DNA of 64,000 bases, from positions 2,717,609 through 2,781,608 of the forward strand of contig JAVTVX010000009.1 in NCBI GenBank assembly GCA_033439265.1, read 5' to 3'. Below the pieces are notes generated by a model, which saw only the letters and a program-made list of their open reading frames with translations, did no database searches and was not told the DNA's origin. Position 1 is the stretch's first letter, and every line of letters begins with the position of its first letter. Of this stretch, positions 23,742 to 36,297 are shown one piece after another. Position numbers and translations under genes: made by a program. This DNA comes from Dillenia suffruticosa (Eukaryota > Streptophyta > Magnoliopsida > Dilleniales > Dilleniaceae).

Positions 23742-24700
23742 CAAAAATGGATAACAAATTTTGCAGACACAAGCAAGTTAGAGTGGTGTCTAACATTAAT
23801 CGATTTATCATTCGTGAATACCAAGGTAAGCACCATATAATCTAAACAAATATAGGCTAATTGGGTGGGGGAAATCAAGGTAAATTTAAGGAATTTGACC
23901 CATTTAGTGCGCCAAGAGGGAGGGTGAGAGAGGGGGGGGGGGGGGAGAGAGAGAGAGAGAGAGAGAGAGAGGAGCATGCACATCAGTAGAAAATTACGTT
24001 GAATAGTTGGGGTTGGGGATCGTCACGACATCTTTTGTGCCAATATGATAAATTTCAAAAAACACTCGGGGAAGGACAAAACAGTGTATATTACCCCCAA
24101 TCAGTGGCAACGGTGCGTCGTTCCAATTATTTAAAGTTGGAGAGAAAGAATTTGTCATATAAACTGTAGAAAAAAAAAATGAGAGAGAGAGAGAGAGTGA
24201 GTTAAATATAAAAAATTTAGTGAAATATCAAAATAATTTATTGAAAATATCGATTCAAATTATTCATAAAAGTATTAGTGTCAAGGGGGTTTAATGTTGA
24301 GGAGATAATTTTGATAGAAATGAATATCGTATCAGAATTCGAATCAATTAAATTAATACACTTTTATTATTATATGGTTATTGAGGGTTGTAGATTAAGT
24401 TAAAAAGCCATTGTCCCAAATCTCGGATGCAAGAATATTCGAATTTAAGGCGTGGGAGCAAATATTTGAGCGTTAAAACATTTTGGTGGGTTGTGGCAAT
24501 TTATTTTGAGAAAAATATTTACACTTCAAGAAAAGACCTAATCAACACACCATCACAGTGTTAAAATACAAAAATAATTCATAACACATTCTTCATTAAC
24601 TTAAACTTTTGGAAATAAAGGTAACTATATAAAATATACTCCCTCAACTTATTCAAATAAATTTCAATAGAGTTAATATAATAATCGAAATTCAAGCTCC
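23394..24700. other. Intergenic with microsatellites
   Basis: Contains a (GTAT)/(GT)n run at 23696-23738, a G-run followed by (GA)n at about 23933-23971 and a further (GA)n at 24181-24197. The frame at 23516-23740 has no recognisable protein and runs into the GT repeat. Nothing else is seen. Confidence 0.7.
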
Positions 24701-24750
24701 ACCTGAGCGCCTAGATTAATCTCTTTGCACAAAGGAAAACCCATCTGAGA

Positions 24751-24938
24751 AGGATCATTGGGAGACAGTATTAGGTGGAGCCGGAGCTAAACCTTTTGAC
24801 TATAGCTTGAAGCCCAAGCAATTTTAAAGTAGATGGTCAAATCAGGATCATTGGGAGACAGTATTAGGTGGCGCTGGAGCCATACCTTTTTACTCTAACT
24901 TGAATCCCAAGCCATTGGAAAGTAGATGGTCAAATCAA
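24751..24938 (+). repeat. 93-bp tandem duplication
   Basis: Two adjacent copies begin 'aggatcattgggagacagta' at 24751 and 24844 and both end in 'aaagtagatggtcaaatca'. They differ by scattered substitutions, so the event is not very recent. No coding frame is shared. Confidence 0.85.
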
Positions 24939-25140
24939 GCCAAATTCCGACCTCCACAAACACATCCATACAAACATACTCTATTCTATAGTACTAATCT
25001 CGACAAACATTTCCATACATATTTAGTCCGACCCAAAATTTTATCCTAAAAATTCTTGACTATTCAAAGTTTCTAACCATTTGCGGCCGTTTTTTGCTGG
25101 CCTTTTGAAACGAAAAGAGCAACCATTGTTGACCATTCTG

Positions 25141-25242
25141 GGTTTCTAAAAAACAAAATTAGGTATAACCCACGTATTTGAGGTTGGGTTGGGTTTCTAA
25201 AAAACAAAATTAGGTATAACCCACATACTTGAGGTTGGGTTT
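25141..25242 (+). repeat. 51-bp tandem duplication
   Basis: Two copies of a unit beginning 'ggtttctaaaaaacaaaa' (25141 and 25192) differ at only a few bases. The preceding 24940-25140 and following 25243-25730 are AT-rich with no gene seen. Confidence 0.85.
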
Positions 25243-25735
25243 GGCCTTATACACGTGTTCCAATGGGTTTTCTATTGGGTCCACACCTTTTTTTTTATTT
25301 TTGAAGTGAGAACCAATTATAGATATCTACGAAGGAAACCCGACCAACCATCAGGCAAAGAATGACTTGCTGAACAAATATAATAATCTTTGACGGCTAG
25401 AGCTAATGTAAATGCAAGCTCGATTGATGCATAACCAAAAGTTTAAGAATAATTCAAAAACTAACGCATAATTTTTTTTTATTGTATAAAAATTTGAATT
25501 TAAAATTATCAGATTAAAAAGGAGAATTTGTATCACTAGATTATTTTTTTAAAAACTTAGTAAAAAAGATAATGTTACATCTTGATTCTCTTTTATACAA
25601 ATTTCTCTTATATACAAAATGAAAAGAATTCGAGTTGTGTGTATATATGTACCCAGTAGTTTTATCAATGTTAAACAATAAGTTCTTTAAGCGTAAAATT
25701 TATTTTCAAGGAGACAGAATTTAGAAAGAGCCGTA

Positions 25736-27100
25736 ATGGCAGAGCCACGTATTGTCTCGAGGGCCATGGCCCCCAAGACTTTTGAAAATTTTTCTATTAA
25801 CTCTAAAATTTTAATTTTTAAGTTTCGTGACTCTCAAAAAAAAGTTGTGACCTTCAAAAATAATAAAGATTAAAAATTTAAAACAATATTATATTTAATA
25901 TTTAGATTTTGTGGGGTCTGATCATATTTTCAATAATAGTTTTTTTCTTAATATCATATCATGGATATCGCCCGATATTTAAGATTTTATCCCGATTAAT
26001 CTGGACCGACCGCTACAGTAGCTCCTTTCGAAGAACGGATCTCCCAACAGAGAACTCTCCATACACATGAGGGTCAGATACTCTCAACGAGAGTCAAACA
26101 TTAGTCATGCTTAAAGATACTCAATCCTACATCTAGTTGAGCAAACCTACATTGATATTTTTAATAATAGTTTAACTCTAACTCAATAAAAATATATAAT
26201 TTTTTTTTGCTTGAATTTTTCTCTCGACTTTTCTTCTTTAGAGACTTTTGATATTTTTTGTTTTCTCGTTCATAGAATCATAATATATTATGGTCATTTT
26301 GAAAATTAATGAGCAAACAATAATATATAACAGTTATTCTGAAAAATAATGGAATTTTAAAAAGTTTTAATAGTATTTTTAAGAAGTCATATTTTTTTTT
26401 CAAAGATTTTTGATGGTATGATTGGAGTTTTTAACAAAAATTGTTAAATGTTGCTAATGAATATATATATCAAATTTTTCTGGACTCTCTCTCTCTCTCT
26501 CTTTTTCTCTCTCTACGTGGAATAAAGGGAAATTATATTTTATTGACAAAATATGAGAAATTAGTTAACTTCTTCAAATCAACACCAATTTTTTTCCTTG
26601 TTGAGTTCTTTCCTTTCCAATAAAATCCAATTATGCTTCAATGTATTAATAATAAAAATCCCCATTTAGTTTTGTTAATTACTAGAAGTTTCTTTTATTT
26701 ATTATTTAAATATATATATTTGAGATTTTATTGAAAAATTATCATGTAATTAGATACTAAACTAATTATTTATTATTTCTTTTAAAATTTATTCTTTTTT
26801 CTTTATAACTAGGAGTACAATCACAGTAACAATGTATTTTAACTAAAAGCCATAATATCAAATATACTGTCACATTCAGAATTGTAAATAATTTAATTTT
26901 TATATTGAAAAAGAAATTATTAATATTTTTAGTTTAGAATCAATTATAGATAAATTTGAATCAATGAAAAAGTGTAGAACACAACTTTCATTGATTATTT
27001 ATTTTATTTAATCTTTTTTGTTTTTAATTAGAATTATATGAATTTTTAATAATTATTATTTTCTGGCTCCTTCAAGAAAAATTTTCTGACTCCATCCCTG
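25736..27100. mobile_element. Probable hAT-type DNA transposon relic
   Basis: The left end 'atggcagagccacg' and right end 'ctgactccatccctg' form a degraded inverted pair resembling the plant terminal motif 'caggggcggagcca'. They are flanked by 'agagccgta' (25727-25735) and 'agagtcgtt' (27101-27109), a likely 8-9 bp target duplication. No transposase is visible. The interior includes a SINE-like minus-strand stretch near 25945-26165 ('cccgattaatctggaccgac') and a (CT)n near 26486-26515. The family assignment rests on the ends only. Confidence 0.45.
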
Positions 27101-27579
27101 AGAGTCGTTATAAGTAACTCAGAATCAAAATCTCCTAAAACTGATCACGGGTAATACGAACCCATTTTTCGATCAAGGGTAATCTTCCAGTTGCTCCACT
27201 GAAATCTCTTATTATTAAGATTACAAGTAAAAATAATACAATTTTAGTCTTAATTGTCAGAATGCATGAGTCGAAGTTTAATCCAGGAAGAAACTTGTTG
27301 CGCTATTGACCGGTAGCCATTTAGGGTTTCGTCCGGAGAGTGTTGGGGCGCACACCGAAAAGAAGAGATATTTATTAATGATTTATGTGTGCGTATACTG
27401 TATAAATATATTACTTGAATTACCTATCTGATTTAAATTTTCCTTTAAAATTTTGTGAAATAGTATAAGATTTTAACAAAATACTTTCAATACAAATCAA
27501 TATTCGTTTATCCGTTTATCGGAGATTTTTTCATCTAATTAAGTTATAACTAGAATCTAGTTCTACGAACTAAACTTAT

Positions 27580-27755
27580 TTGAATTGAATGGTAGAATAC
27601 TTTATTCCCTTAACTAGAGATCTCGAATTCGAATCCTGAGAATAGTGAAAAAAAATTTGAGAGAGCCAACCCCTAAAATGAGTCCCACGGTGCTTGAACC
27701 ATATTAATCATGTAAAATCCAGATATCGATAATAAAAACAAAAAACAAAAAAGAA
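27580..27755 (+). mobile_element. SINE-superfamily copy, plus strand
   Basis: It has an internal 'ctcgaattcgaatcctgag' matching a tRNA-type B box (GGTTCGAATCC), then 'gagagccaacccctaaaatg', 'gtgcttgaaccatattaatc' and an A-rich end near 27740. The layout matches 32523-32707. No clear target duplication is seen. 27110-27580 and 27755-28180 are AT-rich with no gene seen. Confidence 0.6.
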
Positions 27756-28179
27756 TCTTGTTCCATGAAAATCATACAAGACTAATCATATTATATAAGC
27801 ACAAGTGTAAAGTCCAAGGGTGTGATTAGCATTTATCAATACCATCACATGCTTTGATTAGTTCAGCAGTCTTTTTAGATTATAAAAAAATAAATTATAT
27901 TAAATCTTTTTTTTGGTCAAATATTTAATACATAATCTCTCAAATACGACAATAAACATGTGATGAAAGTCTATTAATTAGGGATAGCTTTTACATGAAT
28001 TCTTTGTTTGATATTCAAAATTCTCTGCGGAAGCAGTTTTGGATTTGACTCTCCAAAAGTTCCAATTCCTACAATCATTTTTATATTTCCTATGTTTTGA
28101 CTGTCAATTTTAAAGAGCAAACTTTGTATGGTAAACTCTATTATATTAAGGGTCAATCGAGTGAATATATTACCTTATT

Positions 28180-30650
28180 CAGGGATGGAAGTCTCTTAAG
28201 AATTGGATCAATATCTTTTGTGATTTTTGAAATTTGTGTTAGGATTCAAAACCTTAGAAATTAATAACATTTAATTTAATTTCGTACAATATTAATATAC
28301 GCTCTGTATGTATCGTAAACGGAGACTAACTAAAATGTATTCCATTACAAAATAAACAATATTATTTTTTTTTGTTTTCACTATCAGAATCTGAGTTTTA
28401 TCTGAATAATTCGATTCAAGTACTATAGAGTCCATTTTAGGGTTGGCTCTCCCAGATCTTTTTTTGATATTTTCAGTGCTTGAATTTGAGATCTCTTATT
28501 AATGGGGTAAAATGTTCTTGATCACTAAATTCAAAAGAGTTTGATAAATAAAACAATATTATGTAATACCCACAAAAGATTTATCACTCTATTACACTTA
28601 TTATTCATAATAAAATTATTAGAAAAAATTTAACTATAGTAAAGATAATAAAGCATTAAATATTAAAAAAGAATTATAACTTATTTAAACTGAAATTATA
28701 ATAATAAATTTGTCTACCAAGTAATATATATAATTTAATCCAAATATTTTAAAATAGGTAAAAAATCAGATAATAATATACCATATTATATCTTTAAGTG
28801 CATTTGTGATAATAGCTTTTTTATTTTTACTTGATAATCAATAGTTGATAATTTGATTAATTCGATTTGAATAACAGCGTTATTCAATTTTGAGACTGAT
28901 TCTTTTCATGTTTATTTTTTTATTTTTAAAATTTAAATTTGAGACATTAATTATATAAATTTAGTATTATAGCACTAAGTTTTCAAGAAGACAGTCTTAT
29001 AGTCATAATCTCTCTTTTCAACTTTTAGCTTCTGGTTTGAATCCATATGTAAAAAAAAAAAAAAAAACATTATAGCACTAAATTTACGGACTTTCTTGAT
29101 CTCGTAACATTTGTTTGAAAATCAAAATAATAGAATATAACAAACGAGAGTGAAGTCAAAATTTAAATGGGAAAAGACCATTGACATCAAATTCGTCGGG
29201 CCTGCAAACGAAGGATACTGCAAAAACCTTCTTGTTTTTGTTTTATGACGAGATGTTTTGAGAGTAACTGACAGGTGCCATCGGCCGCATTCGGAATAGT
29301 AATCTTATTGGCAGTCAAAGGGCCCACCATTTGGCAGCTGGGCCGCTTCAAAATTGTGCACGTTGAGGTCGCCTCGCCCACCTAGTTCTCCATCATTGTC
29401 ATCATAACACGTCAGAATCCTATGCCTGATTGTTTGACTTAGTCAAGTCAAACCTATCGAGTAAAAAGCTTTGAATCATCGTCTATTTCTCAAAATATTA
29501 AAAAATTAATACGAAATTCTAAAAATAAGTTTTTTTTTTCAAAACTACCGAAATTAATTTTTTAGAAATCGATTTAGTCGATTTTTCACAAAATCGACTT
29601 CTATTTTTTTTTTTCTGAATGGGCAGTCTGAATAGAGTAATTTGAAGTCGATATCCTAAAAATCAACTTTGAAATCAATCCATGTTTTGGAAGGAAAAAA
29701 AAACTTATTTCTAGAATTTCGTATCAATTTCTAATATTTTGAAAAATAACTCACCGATCATCATCATCTATTTTTATATTTATTTTATCTATGAAAAATT
29801 AATTTTTGTTTTCCATGTCTAAAGAATTTTTAAAATATTTGCTTAAATTAGCAAAAATAAAACTAATAAAACTTGGGAGCTCTCGTGGAGAATCCTCTTA
29901 GATATAATATTAATGAGAATAATAATTATTTATAAAATTAATAATAATTATTTATACACCAATGTTAATTAGTCCAATTTTCCAAGTTGCAGGGGAACAA
30001 TTTTAGTTGGAAGTTGGTAGGGAAAGAACAACCTCTCACTAAAATATAAATTTTAATTCTTTATAATTTATTAAAAATATTTTCAACCCATTTTGAAAAT
30101 AATTATTTTTCATATATATAAAAGAAACGCAAACTCAATAATTATAACGGAAAAAAGATGACATCAGTTCATTTCTAACAGAGAGGAATATAGTAAGAAA
30201 ATAATTATTTATGTTAGTTGTAGGTTTATTTTATATAATTAAAGTGTTAGTAATTAAATTTTTACTGATATTGGTGGGGGGGGGGAATCTATTGAAAGAG
30301 AAATCCTAAATTTTTTCCGACTATAGTATAGCTAAACCTAGTACAGCTAAAGCTCTAGAAATTATATATTAGATAATCTCGTATAATGATAGATCGGTAT
30401 ATATAAAAAAGTTTAAACTAGATTAAGTTAAATTAAATGAAAATTTTAATATACAAAAGTTATTGATATAATAACTAATTTAATTATTTGTTAAAACCTT
30501 AATCTTTAAAAGTAAAATTTTAAATATCATTAAAAATTTATCTTTTTAAGAAAAATGTTACAAATAAAAATAAAATAAATTAAGACAAATCGAGTTAAAT
30601 TATGATTTTTAAAACAAACCCAGTTGCAACAAATCTATTTTACACAAGAC
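28180..30650 (+). repeat. Repeated block, copy 4, with extensions
   Basis: 28180-28700 aligns with 4530-4760 ('agggatgga.gtc.cttaagaattgg', 'attccattacaaaata'), 28560-30030 with the repeated block, and 30030-30650 with 10251-10915. This copy is uninterrupted by the LINE: at 29900-29915 'cttagatataatattaatgag' is the empty site. It carries its own MITE-like insertion at 29489-29760. A degenerate SINE-like copy lies at about 28830-28990. No gene is seen. Confidence 0.75.
29489..29760. mobile_element. Foldback MITE of about 272 bp
   Basis: Terminal arms of about 50 bp (29490-29542 and 29692-29742) are near-perfect reverse complements, with 'acgaaattctaaaaataag' on the left facing 'cttatttctagaatttcgt' on the right. 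An inner 'aatcgactt' type motif occurs in both orientations. The insertion is absent from the matching sites at 5530-5550 and 7735-7750. Flanking 'tcatcgtctattt' (29476-29488) and 'tcatcatctattt' (29761-29773) look like the target duplication. Its length would suit a Mutator-like MITE, but the superfamily is uncertain. Confidence 0.75.
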
Positions 30651-30659
30651 TTATTACAT

Positions 30660-31125
30660 ATTTATATATGCTTTTGGAACTCGGATTAACACTTATTTAG
30701 AGTTATATTTTAATTAATTAGATATGAACTGTTATCGAATTCTCTTTAATTCTTTTCGATTTTAAAATTTGAATTCGAATTTTGATTAAAAAATATAATA
30801 TTTTTCTTATTAGGTGAATTGTGTGGGTTATAAAATAATTTATAAATTTCGTGTATCAAACGGTGTATGCAACTTTAACAGCTTGATGTCACTGAATTAG
30901 ACATGAAGAACAACTTTCAAAGGCGACTTTAACATCTTGACGTCACTGAAATAAGTATGAAGAAAAACTTAGAAAGTTGGTTTTTGAATTTTCTTCTTGG
31001 AGGTGTAGACAGGATTCAGCCGTCATGAGCTCTGCTTTGTTGTGGTAGAGAAACCACGAGATTGGGGGTTCACGTGGAAGCTTATTCCTGCGGCCGGTGT
31101 CGCCGAAATTAGCTCATGTCTCAGC
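30660..31125 (+). other. Non-coding spacer with a 54-bp tandem pair
   Basis: Two copies of a unit containing 'actttaaca.cttga.gtcactga' lie at about 30871 and 30925. The second contains the palindrome TGACGTCA (30938-30945), a bZIP-type element; the first has TGATGTCA. This spacer has no counterpart in unit 2, where the copia/CACTA complex occupies the position. No gene is seen. Confidence 0.6.
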
Positions 31126-31489
31126 TTTGAGTGAACAGGACAACTGTGTGCCTCTAAAAGCCACACATTCTATAAATTTTATAAATATTAATAAATATTA
31201 TATCATGATCTAAGGGTCACAGATTGTATAAATATCAATATTTTTAAAAATTTTAAAGAAATATTAAAAATACGTTGAAATCTCAAAGTACGACTGTAGA
31301 AGTTTTCAGCCGTGAATATAATAAAAAATACCATCTTAATTATGAGATTCAATCATTTTTAAAATAAGAAAATTGAAATTAGTTTATTTTATAGAATATT
31401 TCCAATCAAACTGGCGATAATTAAGCTTTCATCCCTTTTTTCAAAAGTCCACACTTAGCTTGGGAGTCCCTTGAAAAATGCGAAGCATA

Positions 31490-31741
31490 TAAGTCTATTT
31501 GGCTTGAAAGTTCAGCCGAAAGCTCTTTACCGTTTGTAGTAACGTGCGCTGGAGGTATCCTCCGAGACCCCACAATGGCTTCAGAATAAACGTGGGATGA
31601 AGTCAATGGCCCATGCGGTATCATTAGAGATTCGGAGGCTTTAGCGGTGTTATGGGCCCTATGGCATGGTTTGAAGCCGCCCAATGAATTGGGTATCTGG
31701 AAACTTGAGGTTGAGTCAGATTTGACGAGGTGATGGTATTC
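31490..31741 (+). pseudogene. RNase H-like fragment, copy 3
   Basis: It corresponds to 330-545 and 16165-16540 ('ggccctatggcatggtttga', 'gttgagtcaga'). A deletion relative to copy 2 removes part of the domain core, and the fragment is cut by a SINE at 31742. The remainder resumes at 31947. It is clearly non-functional. Confidence 0.45.
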
Positions 31742-31946
31742 TTTTTCTTTTTTTTTTTTTTGTTCTTCGGACTTAGTTTATCGTCAAGTATTTAGAGATT
31801 TATTTCGATTAATCTCGACTAAGCTATTATCGGGTCCCAATCTGAAGAGAGCTCTCTTTACGTCGTTTTTGTCACTATCAAGATTTAAACCCTGATTTTT
31901 GATATGGAGTATTAATATCCTTCTCACTAAATCAACAAAATCAGAC
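31742..31946 (-). mobile_element. SINE copy, minus strand, with target duplication
   Basis: The direct repeat 'gatggtattc' flanks it at 31732-31741 and 31947-31956. A poly-T run at its left end (31747-31762) is the poly(A) tail on the minus strand. Read on that strand it contains 'aatcagggtttaaatcttga', a degenerate B box, and 'gagattaatcgaaataaa'. The matching site in unit 2 (near 16470) is empty, so it inserted after units 2 and 3 separated. Confidence 0.8.
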
Positions 31947-32522
31947 GATGGTATTCCTTCCCGGGCAAAATCTTCCTAGCCTGATTTCCCTTGTTAAGCA
32001 AAATCTGCATAGCCTCCATCCATTTCGAGGACCTGTGAATGTGAAGGATTGCATCAATGGGATTGAAGGAAAAAAAAAAAGCAAAGTGTATAGGGAGGCT
32101 AACACGCGCGCAAATTAACCCACCGATCGAAGTCCACGGTTCTCCGGAGTTCATATGGGAAAATATTAGGATCTTGTTTGAATTTGTTTCTCCCAGGCCC
32201 CGCCGCCTCGGACTTTTTATTTTAATATTATGAATCGGCATCCAAAATCTAGATATGAAAATTATCAAATCTATTTTAAGAATAACTCTTTTAATATGAT
32301 TTTTTTTATTTTCAAGTTTTAAATCTAATACTCAGTTAAGAGATATAGCAACCTTGTCTACTAGATTGACTGTCCATTGATCCACATAAAAAATTTTACC
32401 TACTAAATTAACTGTACATCGATTCACACAAAAAAGAACAAAAACCAAATATGCCTTAATCACCAAATGATACATCCATAATTGCTGATGAAATTTGAAA
32501 CCATGGTATGATATCCATGATT

Positions 32523-32707
32523 ACCAAATTCTTTAAAATTGAATAATCAGACATTCTATTCCTTTAATTAGAGATTTTGAATTCGAGTTTTATGAATGAC
32601 GAAAAAAGATATAGGAGAGTCGACCTTTAAAAATACGTTGTATAATACTCGAACCGAATTAATCGGATAAAAACTAGATACTGATCGTAAAAGTAAAAAA
32701 AAAAAAA
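32523..32707 (+). mobile_element. SINE copy, plus strand, with target duplication
   Basis: Near-identical flanks 'atgatatccatgatt' (32508-32522) and 'atgatacctatgatt' (32708-32722) enclose a body with 'gagattttgaattcgagtt' (B-box-like), 'gagagtcgacctttaaaaat', 'gaaccgaattaatcggataa' and a poly(A) tail at 32696-32707. Units 1 and 2 have the empty site (near 880 and 16840). Confidence 0.8.
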
Positions 32708-33484
32708 ATGATACCTATGATTGGGAAAGGCCTGTCCTTTTTATGGGTCCGCCTTGAGTTATTCTACCCATTTTATTTAAAGGAAGAGAGTTTTGGATTT
32801 GCACTTTAATGAAAAAAACTTTTTAACATAGCCCTGCGACGAATGCAGAACGGATTATTCTTTATTCTTTTGCTAAAGAAAAAGACATATTTTTCAACTA
32901 ATGTATTATAATAGAAAAATGAAGGATAATATATTTGAAGTATCTAAAATGCACCCATTTGAGCCTATCATGCACCCACCTAATTTAAATAGGATTTGTA
33001 TAATATTTATTATAGACGCTCAACTCGCATTATCTTGAGTTTAATCTTATCTGATTAATTGATTATCCAAGTGTATACCTTTTGTGGCAATTGGGGGGGG
33101 GGGGAGATTCAAAATTTCACGATCAAAATTTTGTACAAAAGATCAAACTCCGAAACCAAAGGGGCATGCCTCCTAATGGAGGGCATAGGGAATTTTTACA
33201 TATTCCTATTGAAATTAGAGAATAACCAATTTTTTTGGGGGAGTTGTGGTTGATGTTATGGTCGGTGAAAGCTTGGTTAGGATGTTAACTTGAAAAATGA
33301 ATAGAGGAGAATAAGAAGAGAAAGAGGGGGCAGTTCAAAATAAAAAATCTCCCCTCCAATTATATACCCACCTGTCACGACACCCCCTTGGTCCCACTTC
33401 CTTCATCATTTATAATTCAGACAAGACCATATATTATCAAAGTTTTAATTAACGCATGGGCCCTTCTCTCTCTCTCTCATGTCC

Positions 33485-33492
33485 TATATAAA
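33485..33492 (+). promoter_or_regulatory. TATA box of bHLH copy 3
   Basis: TATATAAA lies 111 nt upstream of the start codon between CT tracts (33464-33478 and 33541-33556), as in copy 1. Confidence 0.75.
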
Positions 33493-33602
33493 GCAAAGGA
33501 GTTGGAACTCAGACTCTTGAGAACTCTCTTACGTGAACTGCTCTCTCTCTCTCTCCCAGGTTGATTGTGCTTGTGAATTTGAGTTTTGAGGACGAAATCA
33601 TA

Positions 33603-35887
33603 ATGACGAGCAATAATACATGTTCTAATTCCAAGCTTGATAGGAAGATTGTTGAGAGAAACAGGAGAATTTATATGAAAGGTCTTTGCTCCCAACTTGC
33701 TTCTCTCATTCCTTCTCACTATTTCAAAACCTCTAAGGTACCCTCTCTCTCTCTCGCTCCCCCCCCCCCCCACAATGTCTTTGTCTCTTTCTTTAATTAG
33801 TTTGGCAGGTTAAATGCATTAGAGAGTCGTTTTCAGCTTGTAATGTCTTTAAAGCAACAGGTTCATGAACCTTGGCTGGTATCCCCCAGTCCTATCATGG
33901 AAACAATTGAATCACTGCACCTTCAAGAAATCTTTTTCTGCAGGGTGGAAATACAAATAACTCTTGTAGTTCCATCATTTGTTTCGAATTGTAATATCTT
34001 GATCACTTTCGATCTTTGACCACTTTCCACGAAATGCAAATTGTATCTGAATACACATGAAATGAGAATTAGCCTCCAAAAAAGGGTCTTCTTAAAGATC
34101 ATTGAAACATCAAGAAACCCTTTTCTGGGCAGGCGAAATGAAATAATTCTTTAGAATAAAAAACTAAATAAGGTAAGATATATGGTGGGCTACAAATCAT
34201 TTTGATGTTTGTTTTGACAATGTTTTACACTGCCTGCAAAACTAAAACAACCCTTCTTCTTAAAATATTAAATATGATATAGACGAGTTATGCACTCAAA
34301 ACACCAAAATCAATAAAATTCCCCCTTTATTTAAGGTACTATGCAGCTCTCAACTTATAACAAGCTTGCATTAGGTATATAAGATTTTCCTAGTGCAATT
34401 AGTATGAACTTTGTCAGAAATCTTGTACGACGAAAATACTGCATGAGTAAAGCCCCCAAATATGTAATATACAACAAGAAAATTTGGCGTTTTTCTAAAT
34501 AAATCATGGTGATGTTCTTTCCTATTTCTCAAATTTAGAAAAGCCCTAGAAAATTATGTACATGTTCCCCATATGCTTTTATCAAACAAAGCTACTCCTT
34601 GTGCAATTCTTAATGAAGCAAAGAACTATTTCTTTTTGGGTTTCTTTTAGCTAATAAGTTCCTTCTTGCTAAGTGCTTACTCTTTCTTCTATTTGAGACA
34701 ACAGACCTTTGAGCTATATATAACTTGTCTCCATATTTAAACAAGTTTGTGTTAAAGCGACAGACCTTTTTTCCTGGGGTCCCAAAGCATTCACTTTTAC
34801 CTTTGAGCTATACTTAGAAACACATACACTTAGCCTTATCTACATTTATCAATCAAACACCTTCAACTTATATGCTTGATAAGTCATTTTAAGTCACATT
34901 TCTTTCAAAAATCAATAATTTGTTTGATATGTATGTGTCATTATTGAAATGCATGTCTGCATGTTTATGTATTTATATGTATCCATATTCATCCTTTAAT
35001 TTCGATTTTTGCAGGAAATGTTAGCACAACAAGATCAGCTGGATGTTGCCACAACATATATAATGCAGTTGAAAGAAAGAGTAGAGGAACTAAAGAAGAA
35101 AAAGCAAAGACTAACAATGGATAATGAACAAGGTGACCTAGATCCTAGTGATCCCACGAGGACTGGTTTACAATTGCCTGTGCTTGAAATTAGGGATTAT
35201 GGGTTAGGCTTGGAAGTGAATTTTATAACTGGGTTAAGAAAGAACTTCATGTTATGTGAAGTCATTACTGTTTTTGAGGAAGAAGGAGCTAGTGTTGTTA
35301 GTGCTAGTCTTTCCACTGTGGGAAATAAGGTCTTCCACACACTTCATGCCCAGGTAACTACTTATCCTAAAATATATCCATATTATTTTCATTTTTCTTT
35401 TGGTAATTTGAGTTATTTAAACTATTAGGAGAACTGAATTTTTATCTTAAAAGTTAAATACTAAGAAAGTTTTCACATGTATTTAAGTTAGTCGATCCTG
35501 AATATTAAGTTAATTTGAGATTTAATGTGTTTCCAATATGACTAACCCCACACATATGTAGAATAATCTATATATGGTAAGATAGAAACACATCTCAACC
35601 TAAGGCAACTGACATAAGTCTTCATATGGTTTTGATATTGTATTAGGAGAGAACTCAATTTAGAATCTGAGTTCTCTCCTAATATGGATCTTGGCTCGTA
35701 AGACTTCTCTTTGGTCTAGCTAGTAAGCAGGATAGTGTTTCTCGGCCTTAATGAAAATAGTCCCCGAGCACATTTAATCATTCTAATTCAAGTTTACAAC
35801 TGTGAACAAACTTTGCAGGTCAAAAGTACAAGAGTTGGGATAGAGACTTCAAGGGTGTGCAAAAGATTGCATGAGCTAATCAGCTGA
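33603..35887 (+). CDS. bHLH162-like transcription factor, copy 3
   Basis: Exons 33603-33737, 35015-35353 and 35819-35887 join in frame to 180 aa with consensus GT-AG introns. The basic region is DRKIVERNRR, helix 1 'MKGLCSQLASLIP' and helix 2 'DQLDVATTYIMQLKERVEEL'; the loop is short and holds the exon 1/2 junction (TSK|EML). The C-terminal part is ACT-like ('LPVLEIRDYGLGLEVNF', 'FMLCEVITVFEEEGASVVSA'), and the protein ends 'KRLHELIS'. Compared with copy 1 it differs at scattered residues, for example TGLR for TVLR and EEEG for EEAG. It appears fully functional. It has a CT-rich leader and TATA box. It is likely a nuclear homo- or heterodimer; the pathway is unknown. Confidence 0.9.
35641..35684. 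repeat. Perfect 17-bp inverted repeat in intron 2
   Basis: Arms 35641-35657 and 35668-35684 repeat the hairpin of copy 2, with one change in the loop and none in the stem. Confidence 0.9.
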
Positions 35888-36127
35888 ATGCAATTCTAAA
35901 GATTTTTGGGCAAAGTGAAATGTTAAGATATAACAAATTTCAGTATACTAAAAGGGTTATGAATCTAAATTTCCTGCTGAGTAAATAGGTGAAGTGGTCT
36001 CTTTTACTATTGTAAGGATTAATGGGAAGAATATGTGATTTCCCTGAGGTTAGGGTTTCCTACCTGTGCTTGGAGTGTAATTGGTGTTGTAATGCCACTA
36101 TATTTGCCCATAAGACTTTCAAGCAAT

Positions 36128-36162
<35 letters not shown>

Positions 36163-36266
36163 ACAATCAACTAGTATTCAGAATCATATTTTGACTAATT
36201 CATTTCAAACGTTGTCAAACTCAATTTGAGAGCTCTCATAATATAGTTTTTTCCATCTCTCTCTCT

Positions 36267-36297
<31 letters not shown>

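Noticed and set aside
23648-23983. 111-codon minus-strand frame
   Set aside because: It is composed mostly of translated (GA)n and (GT)n microsatellites and has no protein-like segment.
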